A stretch of 64,000 nt of DNA from Lepeophtheirus salmonis (lineage: Eukaryota; Arthropoda; Copepoda; Siphonostomatoida; Caligidae). Every line of letters starts with the position of its first letter. The stretch's first letter is position 1. The stretch covers positions 30,287,896-30,351,895 of the forward strand of contig NC_052144.2 of the NCBI RefSeq assembly GCF_016086655.4, written 5' to 3'. Below the pieces are notes generated by a model. That model did no database searches. It had not been told where the DNA came from and saw nothing but the letters and a program-made list of their open reading frames with translations. A program made the position numbers and the translations under genes. Shown in pieces: positions 36,105 through 46,574 of this stretch.

Positions 36105-36344
36105 ATGTCGTTAAGGAGGAATTCACATCCACGTACGGGGTGGTCTACTGGATTTTGGCTTAGAGTGGGTAAATTTTCTTTTATAAAATACAATTGTCAT
36201 TCTTTATTTTTATTGGTAGGACATTTCCGTTTGCAGGGATTTGTTTGTAATGATCCAATGGTGTTGCAAATTTTGGATTTAATAAAGTTTATTACTGTTG
36301 TACGTACAGCAAGTAAGACAAAACCTCGAAAATCAAAACTTTAA
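36105..36344 (+). CDS. Hypothetical small ORF, 79 codons, with a possible 51-nt intron
   Basis: ATG at 36105 opens MSLRRNSHPRTGWSTGFWLR and ends in a basic tail (RTASKTKPRKSKL) before a stop at 36344. Inside lies a sequence with intron features: GTAAATTTTC at about 36168 and a T-rich acceptor TTATTTTTATTGGTAG ending at about 36218, 51 nt, a multiple of three. Removing it would leave a 62-codon frame reading LRV then GHFRLQGFVCNDPMVLQILD. The first 20 codons are less AT-biased than the surroundings. I do not recognise the protein; a transposase fragment is possible. Confidence 0.25.
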   Translation: MSLRRNSHPRTGWSTGFWLRVGKFSFIKYNCHSLFLLVGHFRLQGFVCNDPMVLQILDLIKFITVVRTASKTKPRKSKL

Positions 36345-36349
36345 ATGTA

Positions 36350-37770
36350 CAATTAATATGAAAGATATTATGAAAAATAAAAAAAAACCTGGGGCAAAGA
36401 AAATGCAAAAAAAAGATGTTAAAGGGCATATTGAAATTGCAACTAATTTATGTATATTTAAATTTAATAAAATTTAATTATTGATTACACAGAAAGAAGT
36501 TAAATAAATTAGGACCATATTAATTAAATCCTAGGTGAACAAGTCTCTATCCATCAGATAGGTAACAAGTAATGGACATGTTGAAAACAGGAACGGACGC
36601 CAAAAACAAACGTGGTGGATTCAAAAAAGGTCAACTTTATATCTTCGTACTTGATCAAGGCTGTTGACACTTCAATCAACATTCCCTATCTTTGACTAAC
36701 AGGGAATATGCCTTAGACCTATTATCATGGTTTATACCAAGGCAAGCCTTTAAGTATAGCTTTTAGATAACTGTTCAACGTTTTTCCATACGAAGTTTTG
36801 TTCTTTTACGTTTTGTCTTTCGACATTATGTCCGAGCACCAATGTTATGAATAAGTAAGTAATCCGGTACACCAAACAACATTATCTACTATATAATATC
36901 TGTATTAGAACAGTAAGTAAAATGTTTGTTTTTTCGAAATGTTCGGGGAAACATTGTCCAAAAATGTTTTTTTTTTTGTAAGAAATGGCGATATATAAAG
37001 TTTGAACCATATTGATGCATGTTTAAAGGTTGCCAACCCCCTAAAAGTGGTTAAGTTCACATTTTAATGAAAAAATAGAAACTTTAAAAAAAAAAGGTCT
37101 ATTTAAGTCAAAATAGTTCAATATATTATTCATAATTATACTAGATGAATAAACACCCTTTCAAAAGTGAAAAATAGTATTTTCCAAAACGGATTATTTA
37201 TCGTTAAAAAATACCAAATAAAATCTTATTATTTGTTTATAGCACTCACTTATTTTGAACTTTATGAAGGTATAAAAGTAGGTTCCTGGAACATTTCCTA
37301 AAATAAGACATTTCAAAAACCAGTCTAATATATCTATACAAAATATTACTATGATGTATCTTTAATTAACAAGCATTGTAAAATGATCCTTTATAGTTTT
37401 ATATAATATTGTATACATTAGCTCATTATCAAAATCCATATCGAGTACAAACAACTCAGCCAAAAATTATTAATTATATTTATGGTCTAAGGCATAAGTA
37501 AGTATTTAGTTCTCTCATATTTTCAAATAATCAGCAAGCTCCATATATTCATGTTTACACCGGGTGTAACCAAAAAATGTATACACCTGGACGTCATTAA
37601 GAACAGCAAGCCGTAGAAAAAATAAATATATTTAAACGGATAATTTTTATATATAAATATTTGAAATATAAGACAAAAAATAATACTTTCCTCTTAATAT
37701 AAAGTCCACTGGCGACAATGACAGCATTCGATCTGCTCAAAATCCCTTACATACTTTACAGAGTGAGAAC
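36350..37770. other. Unassigned stretch
   Basis: 36540-36850 is clearly less AT-biased than its surroundings (for example AACAGGAACGGACGCC) but no frame is readable, so it may be an unclassified repeat. At 37560-37600 stands ACACCGGGTGTAACC, which looks like a transposon end, but no inverted partner was found. Confidence 0.4.
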
Positions 37771-37774
37771 CCAA

Positions 37775-38420
37775 AACTTAAATTTAATTACGAATGTCTT
37801 CCCCATATTTTAAGCACGTGTTTTCATTACACGACCAAACAACATCTGAAAAAAAAAAGAAGTATTTTTTAATCTCATGGTCCTAATTGTAAAAATGTCT
37901 GGGCAACAACTAAAAAAGAAACGCTTGTCTGACATCCGACGCGGCGGTGTCAGTGCCTGCAGAGACAATTGGCATCTCCATCCGGACTGCTTATAACATC
38001 AAGAAGTCAATTACAGCCCTATACAGTTAAGAAGAACAGTAAATATATGGCTGCTTCGGGCATGCCTCCATGCAAGCCTCCTGGAGCCGTGACCTCAAGC
38101 CCCTAAGCTTTGAAGATTAGGGTATCTTGGAGAAGAATGTCTTTTGCACTCCTCATCCAAAATAAGAGTTGCTCTATTATGGCAGTATGGTACTCTATGG
38201 AGACGGCTTTCGTCGTGAAGAGCTGCTAATCTGTTCGCCAGCGTTTTGATAATGCTGTTGCTTATGTTCAAAGACATATTGAATTGAAATTATAACTAAA
38301 TATAGTATATATACATTTCTCAAAAATGGTTTCGAGTTGTCTTTTCTTGATTTCCTTAAAAATCACGTTTTTCGTAATTCAGTCATGCTAATGCCAGTTT
38401 TGGCCCTCAACTATGTATAT
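37775..38420 (+). pseudogene. Short Tc1/mariner derivative, copy T4
   Basis: From 37896 it reads MSGQQLKKKRLSDIRRGGVS, followed in another frame by a helix-turn-helix core (ETIGISIRTAYNIKKSI-like, partly broken), then at once the AAGAAGAACAG junction and a GxGMPPCKPPGAVTSSP-like remnant of the DFW/SPDL region. It continues with decayed C-terminal sequence to about 38290. The 3' flank (ATTTCCTTAAAAATCACG, TTCAGTCATGC) matches that of T2. It has the clearest N-terminus of the four copies; middle deletion as in T1-T3. Stops interrupt the frame soon after the start. Confidence 0.55.
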
Positions 38421-38424
38421 TCAC

Positions 38425-39530
38425 CTTAGACATAGATAGACTTATCATCAGCTTTTTTTTCATTTCATTTTTCTAAGCCCAGAAAATACTCTTTGTTCAA
38501 GAAGAAAATATAGTCGACTTTTGAGGTGTAAATGTGATACCATTTGGCTTTTAGATCATTTATCTGTATTTTATATTTATGGACATATAATCAGGGAAAT
38601 TATCTGCATTGGCCCACATACTCTTCAGTGGGGCCAATGGCACCTTTTGACACCCGCCCAAATTATTCAAACCCACCTTGTCATCACTGAAGGGATAGTT
38701 TCCGCGTGTAGAAATGTTTCAATACTGATGATAATGAAGAGTACGTTGGAAATCCTTGATCTAAAATTTAAATATATATATATATATGTATCTCCTTATG
38801 GGTTTCATCTTCAATTAATTTTTATAAAAGTTGCAAGAAAAAAATCAGTTACAATTTGCAAAAATAATTTTATAAGAGTTTTTTCTTTTGTTACGCCCAA
38901 TACATATATGAATAGAAATACTCGTTGCAATGCTCACAAGACAATTATATGATCAGTCAGGAAAGTTATGAAGTAGTTCAGTGACAATGTTTGAATGTTT
39001 TCTTTATTTTTGTCAATTCATTTTAACAATTTTAAAAAGAAATATATTTTTTACAACTCTAGTTTATGCAACATTACAGTAGATCCTGTCCTATTCCTAA
39101 CAACAGTGTTACCTCACTACCCCAAAAATATGTCGTTAACTGTTGATGTCATTCTTTTTACTCCTAATCAGTGCTCTCAACGTTGATTAAGTTGAATTAT
39201 AACTATCTCTTCTTAAGCTGTTAGCAATTCCCTACAAATATTATAAACTAATTCCATAGTTGGGAAGATTTTGCCTAACTACCAAGTTACTTTCTGGATT
39301 TTTTTGTTTACTCTTGTATTTTAGGCTGCATGTTACAATGAAGGTAAATTTTACAAGAGGTAATTTTGCTCCATTTTTTTTTTTCAAAAGGTCATTTCCC
39401 CAATTTTATTTAAAAATATGACTAACATTTGTTTTATTCGTGTTTAAGTTCCTATTTTAGTTTATATTATTTTGAAATGGGATTTTCTTAAATAATATGA
39501 GCGATGAGGAGGTGTTCAAAATCATAATAT
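38425..39530. other. Unassigned stretch with a 143-codon open frame
   Basis: 38521-38952 is open on the plus strand. Its middle (38600-38720) is GC-richer and includes an inverted pair CATTGGCCC / GGGCCAATG around 38609-38640. The translation (ICIGPHTLQWGQWHLLTPAQ) is not recognised. The frame ends in low-complexity sequence with a TATATA microsatellite, so a single real protein is unlikely. Confidence 0.35.
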
Positions 39531-39534
39531 CTCT

Positions 39535-40075
39535 ATTCTGGAAATTACAACATGGTAACCCTGACAGTTTGAAGAATATTTTGGGGTAGATCAGGTACAA
39601 TTAGGCGTGTCAAGGGAGGAGAGGTAGAATGAAATAAAAAAGAAATAGGCAAGAATTACTCCGATGTCGATCACCAATTCTACTCTGAGTCCAACAAAGG
39701 ACTTACAATAATAACACTGTAACAAAACCTCTTTTAGGAGCACAAACGATGGTTCAATCAGATTTTGAATATAATTGAATCCATTAAGTAATGTAAGTTC
39801 AATACTTTGGAATTATCTAATAACGAAACTGCTGAGGAAACGGAAATTTATTCTTCAGATAACCAATTCAAAAACAAAACAAAAATTCAGAGGATTATTA
39901 CTTATAACTCCCAAACAAATCTTCAGTGTTACTCATTGTCCTTGATGAGAACATGCACAAGTGATTATTTTATATTATGATGTTCTCTCTTTAAGAATAT
40001 AAGATTAAGGATAAAAGTTTAAGCAAAGTAATAACCCTTTTCAGATTGCCAACTAGAACTAATTCTCACACAAGT
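39535..40075 (+). repeat. Dispersed repeat R1, copy c (longest)
   Basis: Starts ACAACATGGTAACCCTGACA and has AGGCAAGAATTACT (39647-39660), CGATGTCGATC and TTCTACTCTGAGTCCAAC. The CAACAAATCC..TTACTC block occurs here near 39905, after about 180 bp not seen in copy a, so one of the two has an insertion or deletion. The end shares TTTTCAGATTGCCAACTAGAA with copy a. Confidence 0.6.
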
Positions 40076-40079
40076 TACA

Positions 40080-40500
40080 GTCTTATTTTATACAACTCCA
40101 TAACTCGATGTTTTCAACTTTTTACCAGATCCAACAGAGTTTCTAAGGAGCAGCCATTGTATGTATTAATAAATACATTTATTCGGGGCATCAGGTGTAG
40201 ACAATTGAGAGCAGAGTGAGAGAGGGGAGAGGTAAGGGGGTTGAGTAGTATAGTTTGTTCATTTTATGTATGTATGAACAGTATAAACTCTTAGCATACA
40301 TAAGCAGATGTGACTGAAATACTATGAAAAGCTATGAATATCATATTATAGGGCATTATACATATTATATAAATAAGTAGAAGTATGGCATAAGGAGTTT
40401 TATTTTATTTTCTTGTCTTGGGCTGACTTAATGAGTAGACATTTATGACAATATAAATATCTATAGAGTAGTTGTTAAGGGAGGAGCAAAGGATATAAAA
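40080..40500. other. Unassigned stretch
   Basis: Purine-rich GAGAGAGGGGAGAGG patch near 40220; otherwise AT-rich, with no gene or repeat recognised. Confidence 0.4.
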
Positions 40501-40664
40501 TAAAATAGTGCTGCGTCGAATTGATTCAATTAAGTCGAGTGAAACTTAGTCTAACTGAATCGAGTAAAATAAATTTAAAAAAATAAGTAGGTGCTACGTA
40601 AGCCCACTGACCCACTTATTAATTTACTTGGAGGAGTACCTGGATTACACGTAGTTATTAGGCA

Positions 40665-40850
40665 TTGACTATGGAAGTCCGTAGGGGGGCTGGAGGGGAT
40701 GTAGCCATCCCCAATTAAGATCTTTTTCCTTTTCACTAGATAACTTTATCGTTGAAATTTATTTTAATTTTTCAAAAAAAAAAATCGACAACTTTTTTCC
40801 AAAAATTTCTAATCTTCGGATTTTTTTTTTAAATTTCAAAAACCAAGATG
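40665..40850 (+). repeat. Dispersed repeat R4, copy b
   Basis: GTCCGTAGGGGGGCTGGAGG, then TGTAGCCATCCCC and AT-rich sequence with CAAAAATTTCTAATCTTCGG. Same order as copy a reversed at 11620-11790. It stops where the SINE begins. Confidence 0.45.
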
Positions 40851-41066
40851 TTCCTTTAATTGGTCAGGTGGACTTCCATTAATTAGGTTTAAGTAAATAT
40901 TATAGTATTACATTTACTCCATCTGATCTAGGAATCTTTTTTGAAGTCCATATACGTAAAGTATATGGACTTCTCTAGGAACGACCGGTGAGCGAACCTA
41001 CGCACATTGGATTTAAGAAAATAATTTTCCCCTAGAGCGTTGTCCATTGAGCAACCTCGCTACAAA
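40850..41066 (-). repeat. tRNA-derived SINE, copy A3
   Basis: Minus strand: A-box-like TTGCTCAATGG (41054-41044), B-box-like GGTTCGCTCAC (40998-40988), then GGTCGTTCCTAGAGAAG and a tail GATGGAGTAAATGTAATACT, TTTACTTAAACC. Copies A1 and A2 share all blocks. It contains a 13-bp perfect hairpin (40943-40973, arms GAAGTCCATATAC, loop GTAAA) not present in the other copies, where the same place reads GGAAATAT. Confidence 0.7.
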
Positions 41067-41329
41067 AATCTTTGCTTTAATGAAATAGATATGCGCTCCC
41101 TAAATCTTTTTTTATATGACGCCTGGAGCTTTAGCTACACAAGCTCGTTGTTAAATTGTTATTACCTTGATCTAATATTCATACAGTTATAAGATATTAA
41201 GCACACAACTGAAAATGAACCCTTGACAGATTTACCTACTTGCAAACCTCGTTTTATTAATATGTATATTTAAAAACTAATTTCGTGCATACTTTGTAAA
41301 TTTCTCAATATATTTATGTTTTTGTAGTG

Positions 41330-41580
41330 ATTTCTTTTTCTAGTTTAAGAATTCTCATGAACTAATACTTTTAGTAACAGTGACAAATCGTGCTATTTAT
41401 TAAAAAAAACTGTGTTATACGGCTACAAGTCTGTATTATTAGAGATTAGGAGAACTTTATTAGACATTGTAATTAATTAGAAAATCAACTAGGGTCAGCA
41501 CGACCACGAAACACAAAATATTTCTATCGACTAAGGTGAAGTCAAACCGAGTCAATAATTATTCGACACAACTCTAAAAT
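41330..41580 (+). repeat. Dispersed repeat R5, copy a
   Basis: Shares TTTTAGTAAC, GTGCTATTTATT, AGAGATTA and ATTGTAATTAATTAGAA, in this order and spacing, with 59680-59863. Class unknown. Confidence 0.45.
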
Positions 41581-41589
41581 AAAATGATA

Positions 41590-44500
41590 TTCAAATATAT
41601 TTACAGAGTTAGACACCCTTCCATTTGCATTCCCTCCTTTTTTATTGAATAAAAACTTCCTAAACAACAACAGGGAAAACCCTCATAAATCAATTGAATG
41701 TTGCTCCTTCTTCTGGTTGAGAGTACTAGATAGCGTAGAATTCACGCTTCTTTTATAAGCTAACGAAACAGAAAATATACATAAATATCATTTCCCTCAA
41801 TGTTTGAGTTACACACACATATTTTTTTAGTAATAAATTTATGGATATACCATAAATACATATACAGAGTGCCACCGTAGAAGTGTAAAATTAATTTTTA
41901 GTATATGAGGCAAACAAAAATGTTCAAATACATTTATTGTAATTCTGTACCTAAACAATTCTAAATTTGCAAAAATAATAATGCTTTTTCTTCGAAATTT
42001 TGATCAAGATCAGACGAACGAAAATGAGCTGCATAGAAATAGATAAATACTCCATCATTATCTTCTTGAGATGCATATGGATCAAAACCACATTTGCAAG
42101 CTACATGGAGTGGATATCAGTTTTGTTCGGCTATTACATTGTTATTCCACAAATGTTGGATTAGAAAACGACACCGTACAAAGAAAGAGTTTCATTAACA
42201 GAGGTGTGAAAAAGGTCTTATTTTACAAGCCTAACTCAAGGCTTAATCTTTTCATAAATTTATTGTGTGCATGCCCATGAAAACAGAAAAGTTTTGGGGG
42301 TGCTAAACCTGACTAAAATTTTGTTGTCCAGTTTTGTAGAAAATAAGAAGCTTGTTACTGACTTTGTCGAAAATTAAAAGGTTGTTGTCAAATTTTGAAC
42401 ATTTTTTTGCAAATTGTTCCTTGTTGCTTAAAAACTTTTTTTAACTATTTTTTTGTATTCAAAATGGTCTCTTTGTTTTAAAAGAGTTGTAAAATTTGTA
42501 AAAATTATTTGGTCAGATAAAAAAAAAATTAATTGTCCAAATTTGGTAAGAAAAGTATTTTCGGTTTGTCTCCTCGAAAAATGTTTAATTTTACTCTTTT
42601 TCCAAAAGTGTTTTTCATTTCTAAAATAATTCTATTTATATTCTAGATAAGGTTTCTCAAATTTGTCACTTGTCAAAAACATCATGTCAAGGAAAAGTCA
42701 TTAAATTTTGAGTTCAAATCTAGTAACGAGTCTTAGCTATCGAGTACGTTTCAAAACACGGATTTCGAATGTGTGATCAAGTGTAGTAACAAGTCTTCAA
42801 AATATGGAATCAAGTCCAAATCCCAGGTTGTGATCGAAGATAGCGGAAAATCTATACAAAATAAATTATATATATATATATATATATAATTGTTTTTTTT
42901 TAAATGTTATTGTTAAATTTATTTTATTCGTCTACTAAATACAAATTTAAGAATAATTTCTGAAGTTTATTTAAAGTTCTAATTTCATAAAGGCAGTCAT
43001 TTTATTCAGACTTTCTTACAAAGAAAGAAACACTTCTCCAGAAGCTTGCAAAGTAAGCCTTCTTTATGTAGAGTAGATCTTAAGAGTACAATATCATCAG
43101 ATTCAACTAGATACTCTGCGTTGTATCTGAAGATCCTCAGAATTTTATCTTTTTCGTGGGTTAAGTTCATAGATTAATTTTGTATCATCCGTCATATTCT
43201 TTACGATATTTTTCTACCCTATAGCATATCGTTTTTGTCTATCATTGTCAGTTCAGAAGATATACTTTATTATTTATATATTAGCCAAAGTTATTACATA
43301 TTTATTTAATCCATCGATTTTGTGTTTAAATTTTATAACTTATTTTTCACGATTTTCTTTGATTATTCCTTGAATTATATTTCTTTTCTTGTAGAGTCTT
43401 ATTTTATAAGCTAAAGAAATCCTATCAGATGGGAATGGTTGAGCAAGAAATAGTGTTTTGCACCTAAAAAGGTCTTTGAAGAAGGTTCAATTTTAAACCA
43501 TAAAGTTTATATATGCATCGTAATTCTTCCCTTTGATTCTTTTAATATTTTGAATTCTTTTTACAAATCATATTTTGAATAAAGATCTTATTTAAAAAAA
43601 AGTGTAGTTAAAAAAATGGAGCATTTTTGAGTGTGCACCCTAGACATATATTTACATACATGAACAAACATAGCCATAGATTCTCTTTATATTTCTTTTA
43701 TATCCACATTGAATTCTATTCATTCACAGCCATATGTACTACATAGTATATGTGATATAATGGACTAGTAAATCCAATGCTCAGTTGTTTGTTTATGTCT
43801 CCAAATCTTGTAATTGTATATTATCCTTCTCTTGGGGGACTCGATATTTATGTGTACATATTATGAATGTATACTTATAATATATTGATGTCGATTACAA
43901 AGGGGGTTCTCCCTCCTTTAAATGTACTTATGTATATACATAAACAAAGGATTGTGCACTATTGCTTTGAAGGGTTGTCTTTAGTGAAGCTTCTCAATCA
44001 CTTTTCATGGAATTATCTACTTATCTGTACTGAAAACTGGAAAGCTAAAACAAGCCATAAAATCCTAATAATTATTCATAAAAAATCCTTAAGCGCTTTA
44101 CGTAAAAAAGAATTTAAATAAATATAAATTGTTTAATGAAGTTTGATGATATGTCAACACAAAAACAATATTGAGCAAAAAATAGAAATTTTATTTGTTA
44201 TTTTATGAATATTCATACGCCCCAATATTTTAAAGACGTATTTATATCAGGTATGAGCCAATATTTGCTATGGTATGAAACAAAGATGGACAAACTATGT
44301 AGAACCCTACAAATAACGTCAAAAATCTTCTATGAAGTGTTATGAATGTGACTCAGATGATTATTTTATTCATAAATACAGTTTCAAATATAAATTAATA
44401 AAGTAAATCATAAATCTTTATTGTTTTTTAAAGCTTTCCATTCCAAAAAGAGGAGGAAAAAAAAGCTAAAATTGGTAGTTAACCAATTACGCCCCAACTA

Positions 44501-45965
44501 TTGGGTTATTCCTCATTAAATAGTAGGGAATCACGAGCGTCTGTGGGATTATATAAAACATTTTTTTGGAAAAAACATTCAAAAATTAAAGTTTTTGGAA
44601 ATAACTTTTAAAAATTTAATTTCAAATATTTTCTATTTTCTAATTACATATGGCAAAGAATTTTGAAGCCTTTATGTGCAATATGCACCACCTCCAAAGG
44701 AATAATAATTATTCGTTAGATAATATATTCATATAAATGGAAGATAATTAGTTGATGAATGCAAATATAATCCAGATGTCTTTGTGCTGACGGTAATGTA
44801 TTCCACCAATGTATGTAAACCAAGAAACTGTTACAAATGATCACAGTAATATGGAGTAACAACAATTACCATTATGCTTGGTCTTCTTATGAAATTTCTT
44901 TATAAATAATACATTCATCTAATTCTATCAAACATATCTGGTATATCAGAGACATGGTTTTCATAAAAATGATGGAAACCCACGCCTAATTTTGTGACAT
45001 ATTATGTATAGATTTTACAAATATAAAAGAAGGCATTGTCTGCCATCGGAAACTCTCCCAGGGATAAAGATAAATTAAATTTATCTTCATCCGTGAGTCA
45101 AGTCTGCTTTACGTGGTAGAAAAATTGAATCTTGTCACTATGTATCTTGGTTCTTTCAAACTCAGCTATTAAACTAAAAACTTTTCGAAATAATGTGAAA
45201 CTTTGCTGTAATGAGTGAATCCTATTTAATATTTATCAAAAAAAAAAAAAAAACCATTAGGATAATGTTAAAGAGCTTTTATTTTGTTCTATAACAATCA
45301 TACTCCTTTTTTTGGTTGGTATTGTTTGTTATAAAATATACTGAAATGAGCTATTTAAAAAAAAATATATATAGTTCAATTGTGGTTACAAAAAATCTTT
45401 TTGTGTAATCAGCATTGTTATTATTTCTCAATATTTTTACTATTTTTTTTTTGAGTAGATTAACATTTCCATATACCAAAAATTGAAACCCATTTTTGGG
45501 AAAGTGACACCCTTAAACATGAAAATTTAGTAAATTAAGAAACCATAGAAAGAATGAGGTTAAAGAAAGAAATGATTTTTTTTAATTACACATAACCAAT
45601 GCTACTAAATTTTTAAGTAACTTTCCAATAAATATAATAAACTATGGTTATTTAATTCTTTACCATAGTATTGTATCCTTTTCTTTAGGTTCTATATAAC
45701 ATTATAATTTGGGAGGGTGAAAATTAATTCAAGGATGTCCGGTTTTTTTTGGCCAGAGTGCTTAAAAAATCATTTTGCAATCGAAAAGTTGGGCTAAAAT
45801 TTGATTTCTTCATTTTCATTGATGATTAATTTTCTTCCATTATATGCTAATCATGGATGCAAAGAATTCCTATTTTCTTATAAAGAAGATACAGTATAAC
45901 TCCAATAAGCAAAGTGAATATTCTAATAATTTTTTTGTATGCTGATTGGCTTAGAATTATAGCAG
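41590..45965. other. Unassigned stretch with local simple repeats
   Basis: No supported gene. 42310-42480 holds degenerate repeats of a TTGTTGTCAAATTTTGTAG-like unit. 42660-42830 holds spaced AAGTC/GAGTC motifs. 42867-42888 is (TA)11. A minus frame at about 43161-43011 (FRYNAEYLVESDDIVLLR) is open without a known motif. A perfect hairpin AAGATAAATT/AATTTATCTT lies at about 45070-45090. The plus frames at 42071-42280 and 43867-44121 are unassigned. Confidence 0.4.
42867..42888. repeat. (TA)11 microsatellite
   Basis: Twenty-two nucleotides of perfect TA repeat. Confidence 0.8.
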
Positions 45966-45972
45966 ATATATA

Positions 45973-46571
45973 CAGGGTGCGTAAGTTATCTGTACCGCAA
46001 AAAAGATTTTTTTATCAAACGCAATTTTCTCTTTAACCAGTTTTCAGGTTAAATAAATAAAACCAAATTCTAAAAGCTTGATGGATTCTGATTTTTTTTT
46101 TAATAAAATCACCTCCAAGCTCCAGTGCAGTCTCTATATGAGCCTGCACGCGCAAGCAGGTCTTCACTAATTGGTTCCTTGAAAAATCCAGTAATTGTTG
46201 CAAGGGTTACGGTCGATTTATCGTTCGTACCTTTCCAAGATGAAGTCTTCAAAATTTGAGCCATTTGAGTCTTTTTTCGAGATGTGGAAGCCGAGTCCTG
46301 CTGCCACATGTTAGACCTCCCATTGACAAACATGTCGATCCAGGGCTTCCCCATGGTCTCTAGCATGTCCATGTTGTTGCTTTTGGTGTAGATTCTAAGG
46401 AGGATTTCGCGCCTTTTACGAATATTTGGAATAACGAATTTGTGAATTTATTGAACTTTTTTCCAATTGGTGCAAGTTAGAACAAGCTATCAAAAAAATC
46501 AGCTCCTTAAATGCCTAGATTTGTCCGAGATTACGCGTCAAAGTGCAACATATATAGCCATGCGTACCCTG
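45973..46571 (-). mobile_element. Complete short mariner element with TA target duplication
   Basis: Flanked by TA at 45971-45972 and 46572-46573. Ends: CAGGGTGCGTAAGTTATC and, reversed, CAGGGTACGCATGGCTAT. The minus strand carries an N-terminal scrap (IPNIRKRREIL), then MDMLETMGKPWIDMFVNGRS and NMWQQDSASTSRKKTQ, which hold the second-aspartate motif (WQQDSAPxHTS, here with an intact D). A C-terminal tail follows in another frame (QAHIETALELGGDFIK). The segment with the third aspartate (SPDLNP) is missing, as is the first. At 599 bp it is about half the usual length. Clear ends and target duplication suggest it transposed in this or nearly this form. Confidence 0.7.
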
Positions 46572-46574
46572 TAG

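Larger units (their letters stand above)
40505..41576. repeat. Nested repeat cluster bounded by inverted TCGAAT/AGTCG ends
   Basis: The left end (AGTGCTGCGTCGAATTGATT, with AAGTCGAGTG and ACTTAGTC) is matched in reverse by the right end (AGAGTTGTGTCGAATAATTA, with GACTCGG and CCTTAGTCG). Matches are imperfect but extend over about 55 bp. Between the ends lie repeat R4b, a SINE and repeat R5a. This fits one older DNA element later filled by other insertions. Boundaries are approximate. Confidence 0.35.

Noticed and set aside
37556..37600. ACACCGGGTGTAACC as the left terminal repeat of Tc1 copy T4
   Set aside because: No inverted match was found to the right of T4, and other T copies do not show it.
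38521..38952. 143-codon plus-strand frame as a gene
   Set aside because: Starts at TTG, half of it is translated TATATA and AT-rich sequence, and no motif is recognisable. Only the GC-richer middle is mildly suggestive.
43011..43161. Minus-strand exon-like frame (FRYNAEYLVESDDIVLLR) with a GTAAGA after it
   Set aside because: Fifty codons open is not remarkable here; no acceptor of quality and no recognised family.
45060..45100. AAGATAAATT/AATTTATCTT hairpin as a histone-type 3' stem-loop
   Set aside because: Sequence does not fit the histone stem-loop consensus and no histone ORF is near; AT palindromes are common at this composition.
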